DNA from: Brevundimonas denitrificans
GTDB taxonomy: Bacteria; Pseudomonadota; Alphaproteobacteria; Caulobacterales; Caulobacteraceae
Direction of reading: 5' to 3'
Length of the DNA stretch: 64,000 bases
Assembly (NCBI RefSeq): GCF_030160755.1
Contig: NZ_BSOY01000002.1
Location: forward strand, 45,988 to 109,987
The translations under genes and the position numbers were made by a program. Shown here piece by piece: positions 35,011 to 44,023 of the stretch. Below the pieces are notes generated by a model. The model saw only the letters and a program-made list of their open reading frames with translations. It had not been told where the DNA came from and did no database searches. How positions within the stretch are numbered: the stretch's first letter is position 1; every line of letters starts with the position of its first letter.

Positions 35011-36666
35011 ATGTATCCAATCACAAGGCCGCGCGTGACCGACAAGGTTCCAGACCCGCCGAACATTTCCGCCGGCCACGCCGACTGGTGGCGCGGCGCC
35101 GTCATCTATCAGGTCTATCCGCGCAGTTTCGCCGACACCAACGGCGACGGCGTTGGCGACCTCGCCGGGATCACGGAGCATCTCGACCACATCGCCTCTC
35201 TCGGCGTCGACGCGGTCTGGCTCAGCCCCTTCTTCACCTCGCCGATGAAGGATTTCGGCTATGACGTCGCCGACTATTGCGACGTCGATCCGGTGTTCGG
35301 AACCCTGGCCGATTTCGACCGTCTGATCGCCCGCGCCCACGCCCTCGGCCTGAAGATCGTCACCGATCTGGTTCTGGCCCACACCTCGGACCAGCACGCG
35401 TGGTTCCGCGACAGCCGCCAGTCGCGCACCGCTGCGAAAGCCGACTGGTACGTCTGGGCCGACGCCAAACCAGACGGCTCGCCGCCCAACAACTGGCAGT
35501 CCGTCTTCACCGGCCCGGCCTGGACCTGGGACGCCCGGCGCGGCCAGTACTACATGCACAATTTCCTGCCGGAGCAGCCCCAGCTGAATCTGCACAATCC
35601 CGCGGTGCAGGAGGCCCTGCTGGACGTCGCCCGCTTCTGGCTGGACCGCGGCGTCGACGGCTTCCGCTTCGACGCCATCAATTTCGCCCTGCACGACCCC
35701 CGGCTCCGCGACAATCCGCCGGCGCTCCCCGGCGGCAAGCGCACCCGGCCGTTCGACTTCCAGTCCCACGTCCACAACCAGTCCCAGCCGCAGATTCCCG
35801 CCTTCCTCGCCCACGTCCGCGCCCTGATGGACCTCTACCCCGGCCGGTTCAGCGTCGCCGAGGTCGTCGGCGACGCCGCCGAGCCCGAGATGCAGGCCTT
35901 CACCGCCGACGACCGTCATCTGAACAGCGCCTACGGCTTCGCCTATCTGTACGCCGACGCCCTGACCCCCGATCTGGTGCGCCGCGCCAATGCGGCGTGG
36001 GACGGCGCCCCCGACCAGGGCTGGCCTTCCTGGGCCTTCAGCAACCATGACGCCCCGCGCGCCGTCTCGCGCTGGAGCGAGGGCCGCGACCCCGACCGCT
36101 TCGCCCGTATGGCCCTGCTTCTGCTGATGAGCCTGCGCGGCAATGTCTTCGTCTACCAGGGCGAGGAGCTGGGCCTGCCGCAGGGCGAGGTCCCCTTCGA
36201 CCGGCTGGTCGATCCCGAGGCCATCGCCAACTGGCCCGAGACCCTCGGCCGCGACGGGGCCCGCACCCCCATGCCGTGGCGTGCCGACGCGCCCCACGCC
36301 GGCTTCTCCACCACCGAGCCGTGGCTGCCCGTCGATCCCCGCCATCCGCCCCTGGCCGTGGATCGTCAGGACGCCGACCCGGCCTCCCTGCTCAACCTGA
36401 CCCGCCGCCTCATCGCCCTGCGCAAGCGCGAGCCGGCCCTGCGCCTGGGATCCCTGCGTTTCCTCGACGCCCCCGCCCCCCTCCTGGCCTTCGAGCGCCG
36501 CGCCGGCGACGACGTCCTGACCTGCGTCTTCAACCTCGGCCATGCGCCCGTCGCCTGGACGCCGGACGGCCGTGCCGCCCCGGTCGAGGCGGTCAACATC
36601 GACGGCGTCCCGACCGGCGACCTGCCGCCCCTGTCCGGCCGGATCACGCGGCGGCTTTCGATATGA
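35011..36666 (+). CDS. GH13 family alpha-glucosidase
   Basis: A 551-residue glycoside hydrolase with a TIM barrel. Conserved GH13 regions are present in order: WWRGAVIYQVYPRSF at the start, DLVLAHTSDQHAWF (region I), GFRFDAINFALH with the nucleophile Asp (region II), FSVAEVVGD with the acid/base Glu (region III) and FSNHDAPR with the transition-state Asp (region IV). This matches the oligo-1,6/alpha-glucosidase subgroup of alphaproteobacteria, which cleaves short alpha-linked glucosides. No signal peptide is seen, so it is cytoplasmic. GTG 35035, preceded by AAGG, is an alternative start. It is followed 37 bp later by a sugar epimerase gene in the same direction. Confidence 0.92.
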   Translation: MYPITRPRVTDKVPDPPNISAGHADWWRGAVIYQVYPRSFADTNGDGVGDLAGITEHLDHIASLGVDAVWLSPFFTSPMKDFGYDVADYCDVDPVFGTLADFDRLIARAHALGLKIVTDLVLAHTSDQHAWFRDSRQSRTAAKADWYVWADAKPDGSPPNNWQSVFTGPAWTWDARRGQYYMHNFLPEQPQLNLHNPAVQEALLDVARFWLDRGVDGFRFDAINFALHDPRLRDNPPALPGGKRTRPFDFQSHVHNQSQPQIPAFLAHVRALMDLYPGRFSVAEVVGDAAEPEMQAFTADDRHLNSAYGFAYLYADALTPDLVRRANAAWDGAPDQGWPSWAFSNHDAPRAVSRWSEGRDPDRFARMALLLLMSLRGNVFVYQGEELGLPQGEVPFDRLVDPEAIANWPETLGRDGARTPMPWRADAPHAGFSTTEPWLPVDPRHPPLAVDRQDADPASLLNLTRRLIALRKREPALRLGSLRFLDAPAPLLAFERRAGDDVLTCVFNLGHAPVAWTPDGRAAPVEAVNIDGVPTGDLPPLSGRITRRLSI

Positions 36667-36703
36667 GGTGGCGGAGCCGCTCGCCCGGCGCTATCGCAGA
36701 TCC

Positions 36704-37726
36704 ATGACCTCCAGGGACCCCGTCCTCGTCACCGGTTCGGCCGGCTTCATCGGCTTCCACACCGCGCAGCGCCTGCTGGCCCGCGGCGAGACGGTGATCG
36801 GCGTCGACAACCTCAACGACTATTACGACCCGGCGCTGAAACAGGCGCGGCTCGACCTGTTGCTGGCCCAGCCGGGCTACCGTCATTACACGCTCGACCT
36901 GGCGGATCGCGACGGCATGGCCGCCCTGTTCGCGGAGCACGCGCCCCGCCGCATCGTCCACCTCGGGGCCCAGGCCGGCATCCGCTACAGCGTCGAAAAC
37001 CCCGAGACCTACATCGACTCCAATGTGGTCGGCTTCCTGACCGTGCTGGAGGGCGCCCGGGCCGTGAAGGCCGAGCATCTGGTGTTCGCCTCCACCAGCT
37101 CGGTCTTCGGGGCCAACGCCGCCCTGCCGTTCTCCGTGCAGCAGGGCGTGGCCCATCCGTTGAACGTCTATTCGGCGACCAAGATCGCCAATGAGGCCAT
37201 GGCCCACGCCTATGCCTATATCTTCGGCATCCCCTGCACCGGCCTCAGGTTCTTCACCGTCTATGGTCCTTGGGGCCGGCCGGACATGGCCCTGTTCAAA
37301 TTCACCCGGGCCATCCTCGAAGGCCGGCCCATCGACGTCTATGGCGCCGGCGCCATGGAGCGCGACTTCACCTATGTCGACGACATCGTCGACGGCGTGG
37401 TGGCCGCGCTGGACGCCGTGCCCGGCAAGGATCCGGACTGGCGGGCCGAAGCTCCGGGGCCCGGCACAAGCGGCGTGGCCCCCTGGCGCATCCTGAACCT
37501 CGGCGCCGGGCGGCGCGAGCCTCTGGCGCGTTACATCGAGGTGCTGGAACAGGTGCTGGGCCGAAAGGCGATCCTGAACGTCATGCCGACCCAGGATGGC
37601 GAGATGACCCGAACCGAGGCCGATGTGAGCGAGTCCCGCGCCGCCCTCGGCTATGCTCCGTCGACCCCCATCGACGTCGGGGTGAAGCGGTTCGTCGACT
37701 GGTACCGCGACTTCTACGGTGTCTAG
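36704..37726 (+). CDS. NAD-dependent sugar epimerase, UDP-glucuronate 4-epimerase-like
   Basis: A 340-residue extended SDR enzyme starting at ATG 36704. It has VTGSAGFIGFHTAQRLLARG (NAD binding), VIGVDNLNDYYDPALKQARL, IVHLGAQAGIRYSVENP and the catalytic YSATK in NVYSATKIANE. The DNLNDYYDxxLKxxRL block and length are typical of UDP-glucuronate 4-epimerases such as Cap1J/LpsL that make UDP-galacturonate for capsules and LPS. It lies 10 kb from the main polysaccharide operon, so it may feed the same glycan or the LPS core. The frame extends upstream into the alpha-glucosidase gene but that part has no family similarity. Confidence 0.88.
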   Translation: MTSRDPVLVTGSAGFIGFHTAQRLLARGETVIGVDNLNDYYDPALKQARLDLLLAQPGYRHYTLDLADRDGMAALFAEHAPRRIVHLGAQAGIRYSVENPETYIDSNVVGFLTVLEGARAVKAEHLVFASTSSVFGANAALPFSVQQGVAHPLNVYSATKIANEAMAHAYAYIFGIPCTGLRFFTVYGPWGRPDMALFKFTRAILEGRPIDVYGAGAMERDFTYVDDIVDGVVAALDAVPGKDPDWRAEAPGPGTSGVAPWRILNLGAGRREPLARYIEVLEQVLGRKAILNVMPTQDGEMTRTEADVSESRAALGYAPSTPIDVGVKRFVDWYRDFYGV

Positions 37727-37967
37727 CGATTGCGGCGGCCGCGCCCCTGCCCCGAGGAAGGCTGGCTCCCCGCCGCAGGCGCGAAGGCGAACGGTCAGGA
37801 TGTGCCGTAACGTCAGCCTTTAGAGCCGGATTGCGCAGCGCCACAGCAAGTTATTGCGCCGCACACGAAATGATTTGCCTGCTGCGGTGCAATAGGCTCC
37901 TATCCCTATCCGCGGCCCCGAACGCGGTTCGAGCCGAGCCTTGTGACTCCAGCCTCGGACCCCGCGC

Positions 37968-39284
37968 ATGAAATCCCGCACCCTCGCCGCCCTTCTCAGC
38001 CCCGGCCTCGGCCTGATCGCCGGGCCCGCTCTGGCCGCCCCGCCCGCCCTGCTGGCGCATCAGGCGCCGCTGGTGCTGAACGAGGCCTCGGCGGCCTGGA
38101 TCCTGACCTCGACGGCCCTCGTCCTGCTGATGACCCTGCCCGGTCTGGCCCTGTTCTATGGCGGCATGGTGCGGCGCAAGAACGTGCTGGCGACCATCGC
38201 CCATTCGACCGCCGCCATGGCCATCGTCACCGTCCTCTGGTTCATCGTCGGCTACAGCCTGTCCTTCGGCTCAAGCGGCGAGGCGACCAACGGCTTCATC
38301 GGCGGATTGCAGGCGGCCTTCCTGAACGGCGTCACCCCGTCCACGGCCCACAGCCTGGCCCCCGGCCTGCCCGAGTTCCTCTGGATCGCCTATCAGCTGA
38401 CCTTCGCCATCATCACCCCGGCCCTGATCGCCGGGGCTTTCGCCGAACGGATCAAATTCTCGGCCTCGATCCTGTTCTTCTTCCTCTGGCACCTGATCGT
38501 CTATGCGCCGATCTGCCATCAGGTCTGGGGCGGCGGCTGGATGGGCTCGCTGGGCGTGCTCGACTTCGCCGGCGGGGCCGTGGTCCACGTCAATGCGGGC
38601 GTCGCCGGTCTCGTGGCCGCCCTCGTGCTCGGCCCGCGCCACGGACATGGCCGGGACAATATGGCTCCGCACAACCTCGCCTTCACCGCCATCGGCGCCG
38701 GCCTGCTGCTGGTCGGCTGGCTCGGTTTCAACGCCGGCTCGGCCTGGGCCGCCGACGGCATCGCCGCCGTCGCCGCCTTCAACACCCTCCTCGCCGCCGC
38801 CGCCGCCGCCGTCGCCTGGACCGCCGTGGAATGGATCGACCACAAGAAGCCCACCCTGCTGGGCCTGTTGTCCGGCCTCGTCGCCGGGCTGGTGGGCGTC
38901 ACCCCCGCTGCCGGTCTGGTTGACCCCAAGGGGGCCTTCATCATCGGCATCATCTCCGGCCCGGCCTGCTACGCCGGCGCCGTCTGGCTCAAGCGCGCGC
39001 TGAAATATGACGACAGCCTCGACGCCTTCGGCGTGCACGGCATCGGCGGCATCGTCGGCGCCCTGCTGACCGGCGTCCTCGCCACCGCCGCCATCAACCC
39101 CGCCGCCGCCGGCGCCAATCTGCTCAACCAGGCCATCGGCCTGATCGCCGTCATCGCCTGGAGCGCCGTCGGCACCTTCGCCATCCTGATGATCTGCAAA
39201 TTCACCACCGGCCTGCGCGTGCCGAAGGAGGAAGAGATCGAAGGCCTCGACTACACCCAGCACGGCGAGACGATCCATCCGTAA
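37968..39284 (+). CDS. amtB: Ammonium transporter AmtB
   Basis: A 438-residue membrane protein with a cleavable N-terminal signal (about residues 1-24), then about 11 helices, as in AmtB of proteobacteria. Family blocks are FYGGMVRRKNVLATI, LTFAIITPALIAGAFAER, VVHVNAGVAGLVAALVLG with the first pore His, LVGWLGFNAGSA and FGVHGIGGIVGALLTG with the second pore His. It conducts ammonium/ammonia inward. Unlike the common arrangement, no glnK (PII) gene is adjacent. I looked for a sigma-54 site (GG-N10-GC in a TGGCAC context) in the 241 bp upstream and found none that fits. Confidence 0.95.
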   Translation: MKSRTLAALLSPGLGLIAGPALAAPPALLAHQAPLVLNEASAAWILTSTALVLLMTLPGLALFYGGMVRRKNVLATIAHSTAAMAIVTVLWFIVGYSLSFGSSGEATNGFIGGLQAAFLNGVTPSTAHSLAPGLPEFLWIAYQLTFAIITPALIAGAFAERIKFSASILFFFLWHLIVYAPICHQVWGGGWMGSLGVLDFAGGAVVHVNAGVAGLVAALVLGPRHGHGRDNMAPHNLAFTAIGAGLLLVGWLGFNAGSAWAADGIAAVAAFNTLLAAAAAAVAWTAVEWIDHKKPTLLGLLSGLVAGLVGVTPAAGLVDPKGAFIIGIISGPACYAGAVWLKRALKYDDSLDAFGVHGIGGIVGALLTGVLATAAINPAAAGANLLNQAIGLIAVIAWSAVGTFAILMICKFTTGLRVPKEEEIEGLDYTQHGETIHP

Positions 39285-39329
39285 CGACGGCCCCTCCCGG
39301 TCACGGGAGGAACCCGCTACAACCCGCTG

Positions 39330-40331
39330 ATGACCTCCGCCCCGCTTCCCGACGCCCCGACGAACTGGGTCGACCGTCACGCGCCGGAAGGCCTGAAACC
39401 TTGGCTGAAGCTCGGCCGGTTCGACCGCCCGGTCGGCATCTGGCTGCTGCTCCTGCCCGGCTGGCAGGGCATCGCCCTGGCGCTGGCCCAATACCGCAAG
39501 ACGCCGGACCTCTATGACGCCTGGCTGGTTCTCGGCTTCGCCCTCGGGGCCTGTCTGATGCGGGCGGCGGGCTGCGCCTTCAACGACATCGTCGACCGCG
39601 ACATCGACGCCGGGGTCGCCCGCACCGCCCAGCGTCCAATCCCCTCGGGCCGGATCAGCGTCAAACAGGCATGGGCCTTCGTGATCGGCTGCAGTCTGGT
39701 TAGCCTGCTGATCCTGCTGACCCTGAACATGGTCGCCGTCCTGCTCGGCGTCGCCTCGCTCCTGCTGGTCGCTGCCTATCCCTTCATGAAGCGCATCACC
39801 TGGTGGCCGCAGGCCTGGCTCGGCCTGACGTTCAACTGGGGCGTCCTGATGGGATTCGCCGCGGCGGCTGCGAGCTGGCGGGTCCTGATGGATGGAGATG
39901 GGACGGGCTTCAACGTCAGTTCTGCTTTTGGGGCGCCATCCGGTTGGGACATGAGCGCCCTCCTCCTCTACCTCGCCCTCATCTTCTGGACCCTCGGCTA
40001 CGACACCATCTACGCCCTGCAGGACATCGAGGACGACGCCATGGTGGGGGTGAAGTCCTCGGCCCGCCGCCTCGGCGGCAACGTGCAGGCCGGCGTCGGC
40101 GTCTTCTACGGCATCACCGTCGTCCTGACTGTCCTCGCCGGCCTGACCGCCGGCCTCGGCCCGATCTTCTACGTCGCCCTCCTGCCCTTCGCCGCCCATC
40201 TGTTCCGGCAGGCGCGGGACGTCCGCCCCGATGATCCTGCCCTCGCCCTGCGCCTGTTCCGCTCCAACCGCGACGCGGGCTTCATTCTGCTTTCCGCCAT
40301 CATTCTCGGCGCTGTATCGTGGCCGTTCTGA
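39330..40331 (+). CDS. ubiA: 4-hydroxybenzoate polyprenyltransferase UbiA
   Basis: A 333-residue membrane enzyme with about eight helices. The two aspartate-rich motifs that bind magnesium and polyprenyl diphosphate are visible: CAFNDIVDRDIDAGVART near residue 85 and YALQDIEDDAMVGVKSSA near 228. The opening GRFDRPVGIWLLLLPGWQG is typical of UbiA. It attaches the isoprenoid chain to 4-hydroxybenzoate in ubiquinone synthesis at the inner membrane. It starts 45 bp after amtB; the closest purine-rich site (GGGAGG, 39305-39310) is farther away than usual. The next gene begins 11 bp after its stop. Confidence 0.93.
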   Translation: MTSAPLPDAPTNWVDRHAPEGLKPWLKLGRFDRPVGIWLLLLPGWQGIALALAQYRKTPDLYDAWLVLGFALGACLMRAAGCAFNDIVDRDIDAGVARTAQRPIPSGRISVKQAWAFVIGCSLVSLLILLTLNMVAVLLGVASLLLVAAYPFMKRITWWPQAWLGLTFNWGVLMGFAAAAASWRVLMDGDGTGFNVSSAFGAPSGWDMSALLLYLALIFWTLGYDTIYALQDIEDDAMVGVKSSARRLGGNVQAGVGVFYGITVVLTVLAGLTAGLGPIFYVALLPFAAHLFRQARDVRPDDPALALRLFRSNRDAGFILLSAIILGAVSWPF

Positions 40332-40342
40332 AGGAGACCCGC

Positions 40343-41224
40343 ATGACCGCCCCCCACAAGGCCACACTGCGCGCCCTGCTGCTGACCGCGGTCCTCGCCG
40401 CCGGCCTGTCCGCCTGCAACCGCGACCGCGAGCCCGCGGCTCCCGATGCGGCGGCGACGCCGGGACAGCCCGCGGCCGTCACCCCGGCCGACGCCGCCGC
40501 GCCGATGGCCTTTGAATCGAAGACGCCTTACGCCGACGTCCGCCTGACCCTGCCCGACGCCCTCAAGCGCCAGACCGACCTCCACGCCCGCCTCTATGCC
40601 GAGGAGGTGCGGCTGCTGCGCCAGTTCGCCGAGGGCGCCCAGGGCGAGCTGACCGAGGCCGGGGCCGACACCGACCGGCCGAAGTTCGAGAAGACCATCA
40701 CCATCACCGCCGCCCTCGAGACCGGCAAGCTGTTCAGCCTCAAACGGGTCGATTTCGACTATTCGGGCGGCGCCCATCCGAACACCCTGACCAGCGGAAT
40801 CCTGTGGGACAAGGCGCTGAAGCGGCGGCTCGGCCTCGCCGACCTGTTCCGCAAGAACGCCGACCTGACCGTCCTCGACCAGGCCCTGTGCTCGGCCATC
40901 AACGCGGCCAAGCGCGCCCGTGTGCCCGACAGCGTCTCGGTGCCCCTCAGCGGCCCTCCCGGCGCGTCATGCCCGCGCGCGGCCGACACCGCCTTCGTCC
41001 TCGCTCCCGGGACCGTGAGCGGCAAGGCCGCCGGCCTGATCTTCTTCATCGGGCCGTACCAGGTCGGTCCCTATGCCGAGGGCGGCTATGAGCTCGCCAT
41101 TCCCGTGACGGGCTTCCGCTCCCTGCTGGCCATCGCCTATGCCGACGACTTCGCCGGCCAGTTGCTCAAGGCCGGCGACGTCACGCCGGTCATGACCGTC
41201 AGTCCCGCGCCGGCGACCACCTGA
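40343..41224 (+). CDS. DUF3298-type lipoprotein
   Basis: A 293-residue protein; ATG 40343 has a good AAGGAG ribosome site at 40331-40336. The lipobox LSAC marks Cys25 as the lipidated residue. After an alanine/proline-rich linker (about 28-60), the body has FEKTITITAALETGKLFSL, VDFDYSGGAHPNTLTSGILWD, and FIGPYQVGPYAEGGYELAIP. The last of these is the signature of the DUF3298/RsiV-like C-terminal domain seen in PdaC-like and anti-sigma-related proteins. The function of this domain in proteobacterial lipoproteins is unknown. The stop codon shares one base with the start of the next gene (TGATG), so the two are likely co-translated. Confidence 0.82.
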   Translation: MTAPHKATLRALLLTAVLAAGLSACNRDREPAAPDAAATPGQPAAVTPADAAAPMAFESKTPYADVRLTLPDALKRQTDLHARLYAEEVRLLRQFAEGAQGELTEAGADTDRPKFEKTITITAALETGKLFSLKRVDFDYSGGAHPNTLTSGILWDKALKRRLGLADLFRKNADLTVLDQALCSAINAAKRARVPDSVSVPLSGPPGASCPRAADTAFVLAPGTVSGKAAGLIFFIGPYQVGPYAEGGYELAIPVTGFRSLLAIAYADDFAGQLLKAGDVTPVMTVSPAPATT

Positions 41225-41703
41225 TGCAACGGCTCGCCGTGCTGATCCTCGCCGGCCTCGCCAGCCCCGCCCTGGCCCTGCCCCAGAGCGCCCGCGAACC
41301 CGAAGGTCTGCGCATCTACAGCCCCACGCAGTTCGGCGTGGTCGCCGAAACCCCAAGCCGCATCGCCGGCTCGCGGGCGGAGATGAACAGGGGACGCAAC
41401 CCGGACGCCGCACCTTCCGTGCAGGATCGGGCCGCCGACGCCGTCGCCCGCGCCGGTGAGGCCTCCGCCGTCGCCGAGGCGGCCGTCATCGGCCGGACCC
41501 GCGCCGGCGGCCCCCTGATCGAGATCGACTGCGCCGAAGGCGGCGGCGTCATCATCGCCGATTCCGACCCGCTTCAGGTCACCGACTGCCTCGATCTGGC
41601 GCCCGACACCGGTCAGGCGGGGCGCCGTCAGCGGATCGTCGCCGCCTGTCGGTTGCCGGGCAACGCCGGCCTGGCCGGGCGGTCGCGACCCGCCCCCAAC
41701 TGA
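41224..41703 (+). CDS. Small secreted protein, paralogue A of an EMNRGR/CLPGN family
   Basis: A 159-residue protein with signal peptide (MQRLAVLILAGLASPALA). The mature part contains SRAEMNRGR, an alanine-rich helix, IEIDCAEGGGVIIADSDPLQ, TDCLDLA and AACRLPGN. All these blocks recur in the gene at 41886-42446, so the two are paralogues. The three cysteines of the mature part (in IDCAEGGG, TDCLD and AACRLPG) all align with cysteines of the paralogue. The start overlaps the DUF3298 lipoprotein stop by one base. I do not recognise a named family; a disulfide-containing periplasmic protein is the safest description. Confidence 0.75.
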   Translation: MQRLAVLILAGLASPALALPQSAREPEGLRIYSPTQFGVVAETPSRIAGSRAEMNRGRNPDAAPSVQDRAADAVARAGEASAVAEAAVIGRTRAGGPLIEIDCAEGGGVIIADSDPLQVTDCLDLAPDTGQAGRRQRIVAACRLPGNAGLAGRSRPAPN

Positions 41704-41885
41704 CCCCGGGCCGGCGCTTGACTTTCCGTCGTAGCCGCCGTCAGACTGGACCCTGAGTTGAAAGTGCGAATGAATTCACCATTGCCGTCACCATCTTCCG
41801 CTCCACGCTGACCGTCGTACTCTGATGAACCTGTAGGCCAGTCCGCCGTGACCGGGGATGTCATACCCGCTGGAGGAGACCGCCC

Positions 41886-42446
41886 ATGTTTCGCCTGTCC
41901 CACATCCTCATCGCCTCGGCCGCCACGGCCGTCGCCTTCGCCGCCACACCCGTCCTCGCGCAGAGTTATTCGGTCCCGGGGAGTTTCACGCCGAACGGCC
42001 ATGTCGAAACCTTCGGCATCGAGGGGACCCGGGCCGCGGGCGCTCTCGGTCTGGACGCCACGACCCCGACCCGCATCGAAAGCTCACGCCGCGAGATGAA
42101 CCGCGGCCGTCGCGGCGGGGATCGCGGCTTCCGCGATGACATGAACCGGACCGAGACGCTCCAGTACGCCGAACGGGTGATCCGTCGCGCCGGGTTCGTC
42201 TGCCAGGTCCTCGACGCGGCGGTGGTCGCCCGCTCCAACGCCTTCGCCCCCTTCGTCGAGGTCAACTGCAGCGAGGGCGGCGGGCTCGTCGTCTCCGACA
42301 CCTCGCCGCTCCAGTGGGTCGACTGCCTCGACATTCCGGCGGAAGGATATGAGGTGACGCACAACAATGTCCTCAGCCGCTGCCAGCTGCCCGGCAATGT
42401 CGCGGCGGTCGCGCCGGCGCCTCAGAACGGCTCCGCCAACAACTGA
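41886..42446 (+). CDS. Small secreted protein, paralogue B of an EMNRGR/CLPGN family
   Basis: A 186-residue protein with signal peptide (about residues 1-26, ending VLAQS). It shares with the upstream gene SRREMNRGR, a helical segment (YAERVIRRAGF), VEVNCSEGGGLVVSDTSPLQ, VDCLDIPAEG and SRCQLPGN. It has a fourth cysteine in FVCQVL that the other copy lacks. A good GGAGGA ribosome site precedes ATG 41886. It has its own 182-bp upstream region and so may be expressed separately. The final 25 bp overlap the convergent hydrolase gene. Function unknown. Confidence 0.78.
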   Translation: MFRLSHILIASAATAVAFAATPVLAQSYSVPGSFTPNGHVETFGIEGTRAAGALGLDATTPTRIESSRREMNRGRRGGDRGFRDDMNRTETLQYAERVIRRAGFVCQVLDAAVVARSNAFAPFVEVNCSEGGGLVVSDTSPLQWVDCLDIPAEGYEVTHNNVLSRCQLPGNVAAVAPAPQNGSANN

Positions 42447-43366
42447 TCCATCAGTTCGGCGAACCGCGCCGGCTGATCCGCCATGATGAAATGCCGGCTG
42501 CCGTCGACCCGGATCAGCCGCACGCCGGGCAGGCCCGCGTACTCGCGGCCCCACAGGGCGTCGGCCATCGCCGCCGGCGCCCCGCCCTCCGCGTCGGCGG
42601 CGTAGACGGCCCAGACCGGCGTCGTCATCGCCCCCAGCCCGGGCCTCAGATCGGTCGTCATTACTTCGCGGATGGCGGCGGCCATCGCCCGCCGGTCTGA
42701 CCTCATCGACCATTCGACCATGGCGGCGCGCGTCGCCGCATCGCGGGCCAGGCCAGGGGCGCCCTGCACCTGACCGGCGCGGAAGCCGGCCTCGTCCGCC
42801 GCCAGGATGCCGGCCGCCGCCTGATCGGCGAACGGACGCGCCGTCTCAGCCGTGACCTGCGGCCCGAACAGGGCGCTGAAGAATGGCAGGCTGTCGACGC
42901 TCATGACCCGACCGACCAGGTCCGGATGCTGCTGGGCCAGCAGCACGGCGGTCATCCCGCCCATGGAATGTCCGACGACGATCGGCCGCACCAGCCCTTG
43001 CTCGCGAATGTAGCGCGCCAGTTCATCGGCCATCGGCTGCACGAACGGTCCGTCGCCGTGCGCCCACGGCTCGCCCGCGAAGCCGGCCAGCTGCGCCAGA
43101 TGCACCCGGCGTGTCGATTTCAGCCGCTCCGCCTCGGCCCGCCACACTTCCCGCGACGAGGCGAATCCCGGGATCAGAATCACGTCGGGCCCCGACCCGA
43201 CGACCTCGACCGACAGGCGGTCGGAGACAAAGGCGGCCTGGGCGACCGCGGGGACCGGCCCGGCCCGGACCGCAAAGGCGATCGCTCCCACGCCCAGGAC
43301 CACGGCGGAGGCGAGGGCGAAGGCGCGCAGCAGGCGGCCGCCGCCGTAGCGGGACATGAACATCAT
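42422..43366 (-). CDS. Alpha/beta-fold hydrolase, exported or membrane-anchored
   Basis: A 314-residue protein with an N-terminal hydrophobic segment (about 10-35) that may be a signal peptide or anchor. The alpha/beta hydrolase core has VILIPGFASSREVW (oxyanion region), the nucleophile elbow VGHSMGGMTA with Ser, an acidic residue after the WAVYAADAEGG strand, and the catalytic His in VDGSRHFIMADQP. Substrate unknown. It follows the Xre regulator gene by 34 bp in the same direction, so it may be the third gene of that small operon. Its 3' end overlaps the convergent secreted protein gene by 25 bp. Confidence 0.87.
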   Translation of the reverse strand: MMFMSRYGGGRLLRAFALASAVVLGVGAIAFAVRAGPVPAVAQAAFVSDRLSVEVVGSGPDVILIPGFASSREVWRAEAERLKSTRRVHLAQLAGFAGEPWAHGDGPFVQPMADELARYIREQGLVRPIVVGHSMGGMTAVLLAQQHPDLVGRVMSVDSLPFFSALFGPQVTAETARPFADQAAAGILAADEAGFRAGQVQGAPGLARDAATRAAMVEWSMRSDRRAMAAAIREVMTTDLRPGLGAMTTPVWAVYAADAEGGAPAAMADALWGREYAGLPGVRLIRVDGSRHFIMADQPARFAELMDQLLAEPF

Positions 43367-43400
43367 GGCAGTCTTCCTGTAAGGTTATCCTGACGCCCGG

Positions 43401-43598
43401 TCAGGCATGCGGATTGTCGAAAATCTCTTCCACCGGCCGCGCGAACAGCACCGCGATGCGATAGGCGAGGTCCAGCGACGGATCGTGCTTCTCGGTCTCC
43501 AGGGCGTTGACGGCCTGGCGTGAGACGCCCAGCGCCTGGCCCAGCTGTTCCTGGGTCCAGCCGCGCTCGACGCGCAGAAGTTTGAGGCGGTTCTTCAT
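43401..43598 (-). CDS. Small Xre-family transcriptional regulator
   Basis: A 65-residue helix-turn-helix protein: MKNRLKLLRVERGWTQEQL, ALGVSRQAVNALE and the closing FARPVEEIFDN. It is the YozG-like minimal Xre type, often paired with a small membrane protein of unknown role. The start ATG shares one base with the stop of the membrane protein gene (TGATG). The frame is open far upstream but that part has no family similarity and overlaps its partner. It probably regulates its own operon through the inverted repeat at 44024-44039. Confidence 0.9.
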   Translation of the reverse strand: MKNRLKLLRVERGWTQEQLGQALGVSRQAVNALETEKHDPSLDLAYRIAVLFARPVEEIFDNPHA

Positions 43599-44002
43599 CA
43601 GTTCGACGACTTCACGAAGGGTGCGATCAGGCCGAAACAGGCCCAGAACAACGGATAGATGATCCAGGCCGGGATGTGCGGCGCGTCGGCGTAGCTCTCG
43701 CCGAACCCCCAGACGCTGGCGACAGCCATCGCCAGACCGGACGCCAGGATGAACTGTTTGGCGACGACGGCGCGTACGAACTCGTCCGACTCGCGCATCA
43801 GCGCCAACGTCGCCCAGATCTGCCCGACCACGGGCGCCGACACGGTCAGGGCGAGGGCCCACGCGGCAGCCGGCGAGGCGATGTCGTCAAAGGCGCCGAA
43901 GATCGCGGCCACATTGACCGCCACATAGCCGGACATGAAGGCCATTGTCCGGAGGACATAGCGTTTGTGCGCCGACGAGGCGGATTTTCCGAGAGCGAGC
44001 AT
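43598..44002 (-). CDS. Small integral membrane protein partnered with Xre regulator
   Basis: A 134-residue protein with four likely membrane helices (about 20-40, 47-65, 85-103, 111-128). Between helices two and three it has a conserved-looking acidic stretch, MRESDEFVRAVVAKQFILASG; the DEFVR-type loop is common to membrane proteins encoded beside YozG-like regulators. No enzymatic motif is seen. First gene of the leftward operon membrane protein, Xre regulator, hydrolase; promoter and operator at 44024-44060 lie 22-58 bp upstream of the start. A sensor or regulator-sequestering role is conceivable but unproven. Confidence 0.82.
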   Translation of the reverse strand: MLALGKSASSAHKRYVLRTMAFMSGYVAVNVAAIFGAFDDIASPAAAWALALTVSAPVVGQIWATLALMRESDEFVRAVVAKQFILASGLAMAVASVWGFGESYADAPHIPAWIIYPLFWACFGLIAPFVKSSN

Positions 44003-44023
44003 GGAAGGCGTCCCTGACTTGAA

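Noticed and set aside
37727..37967. Sigma-54 promoter or PII binding context before amtB
   Set aside because: The nearest GC and TTTGC elements have the wrong spacing, and no glnK gene is present.
38271..40367. Minus-strand open frame of 698 codons opposite amtB and ubiA
   Set aside because: Composition is low-complexity shadow type and both sense genes have complete diagnostic motifs.
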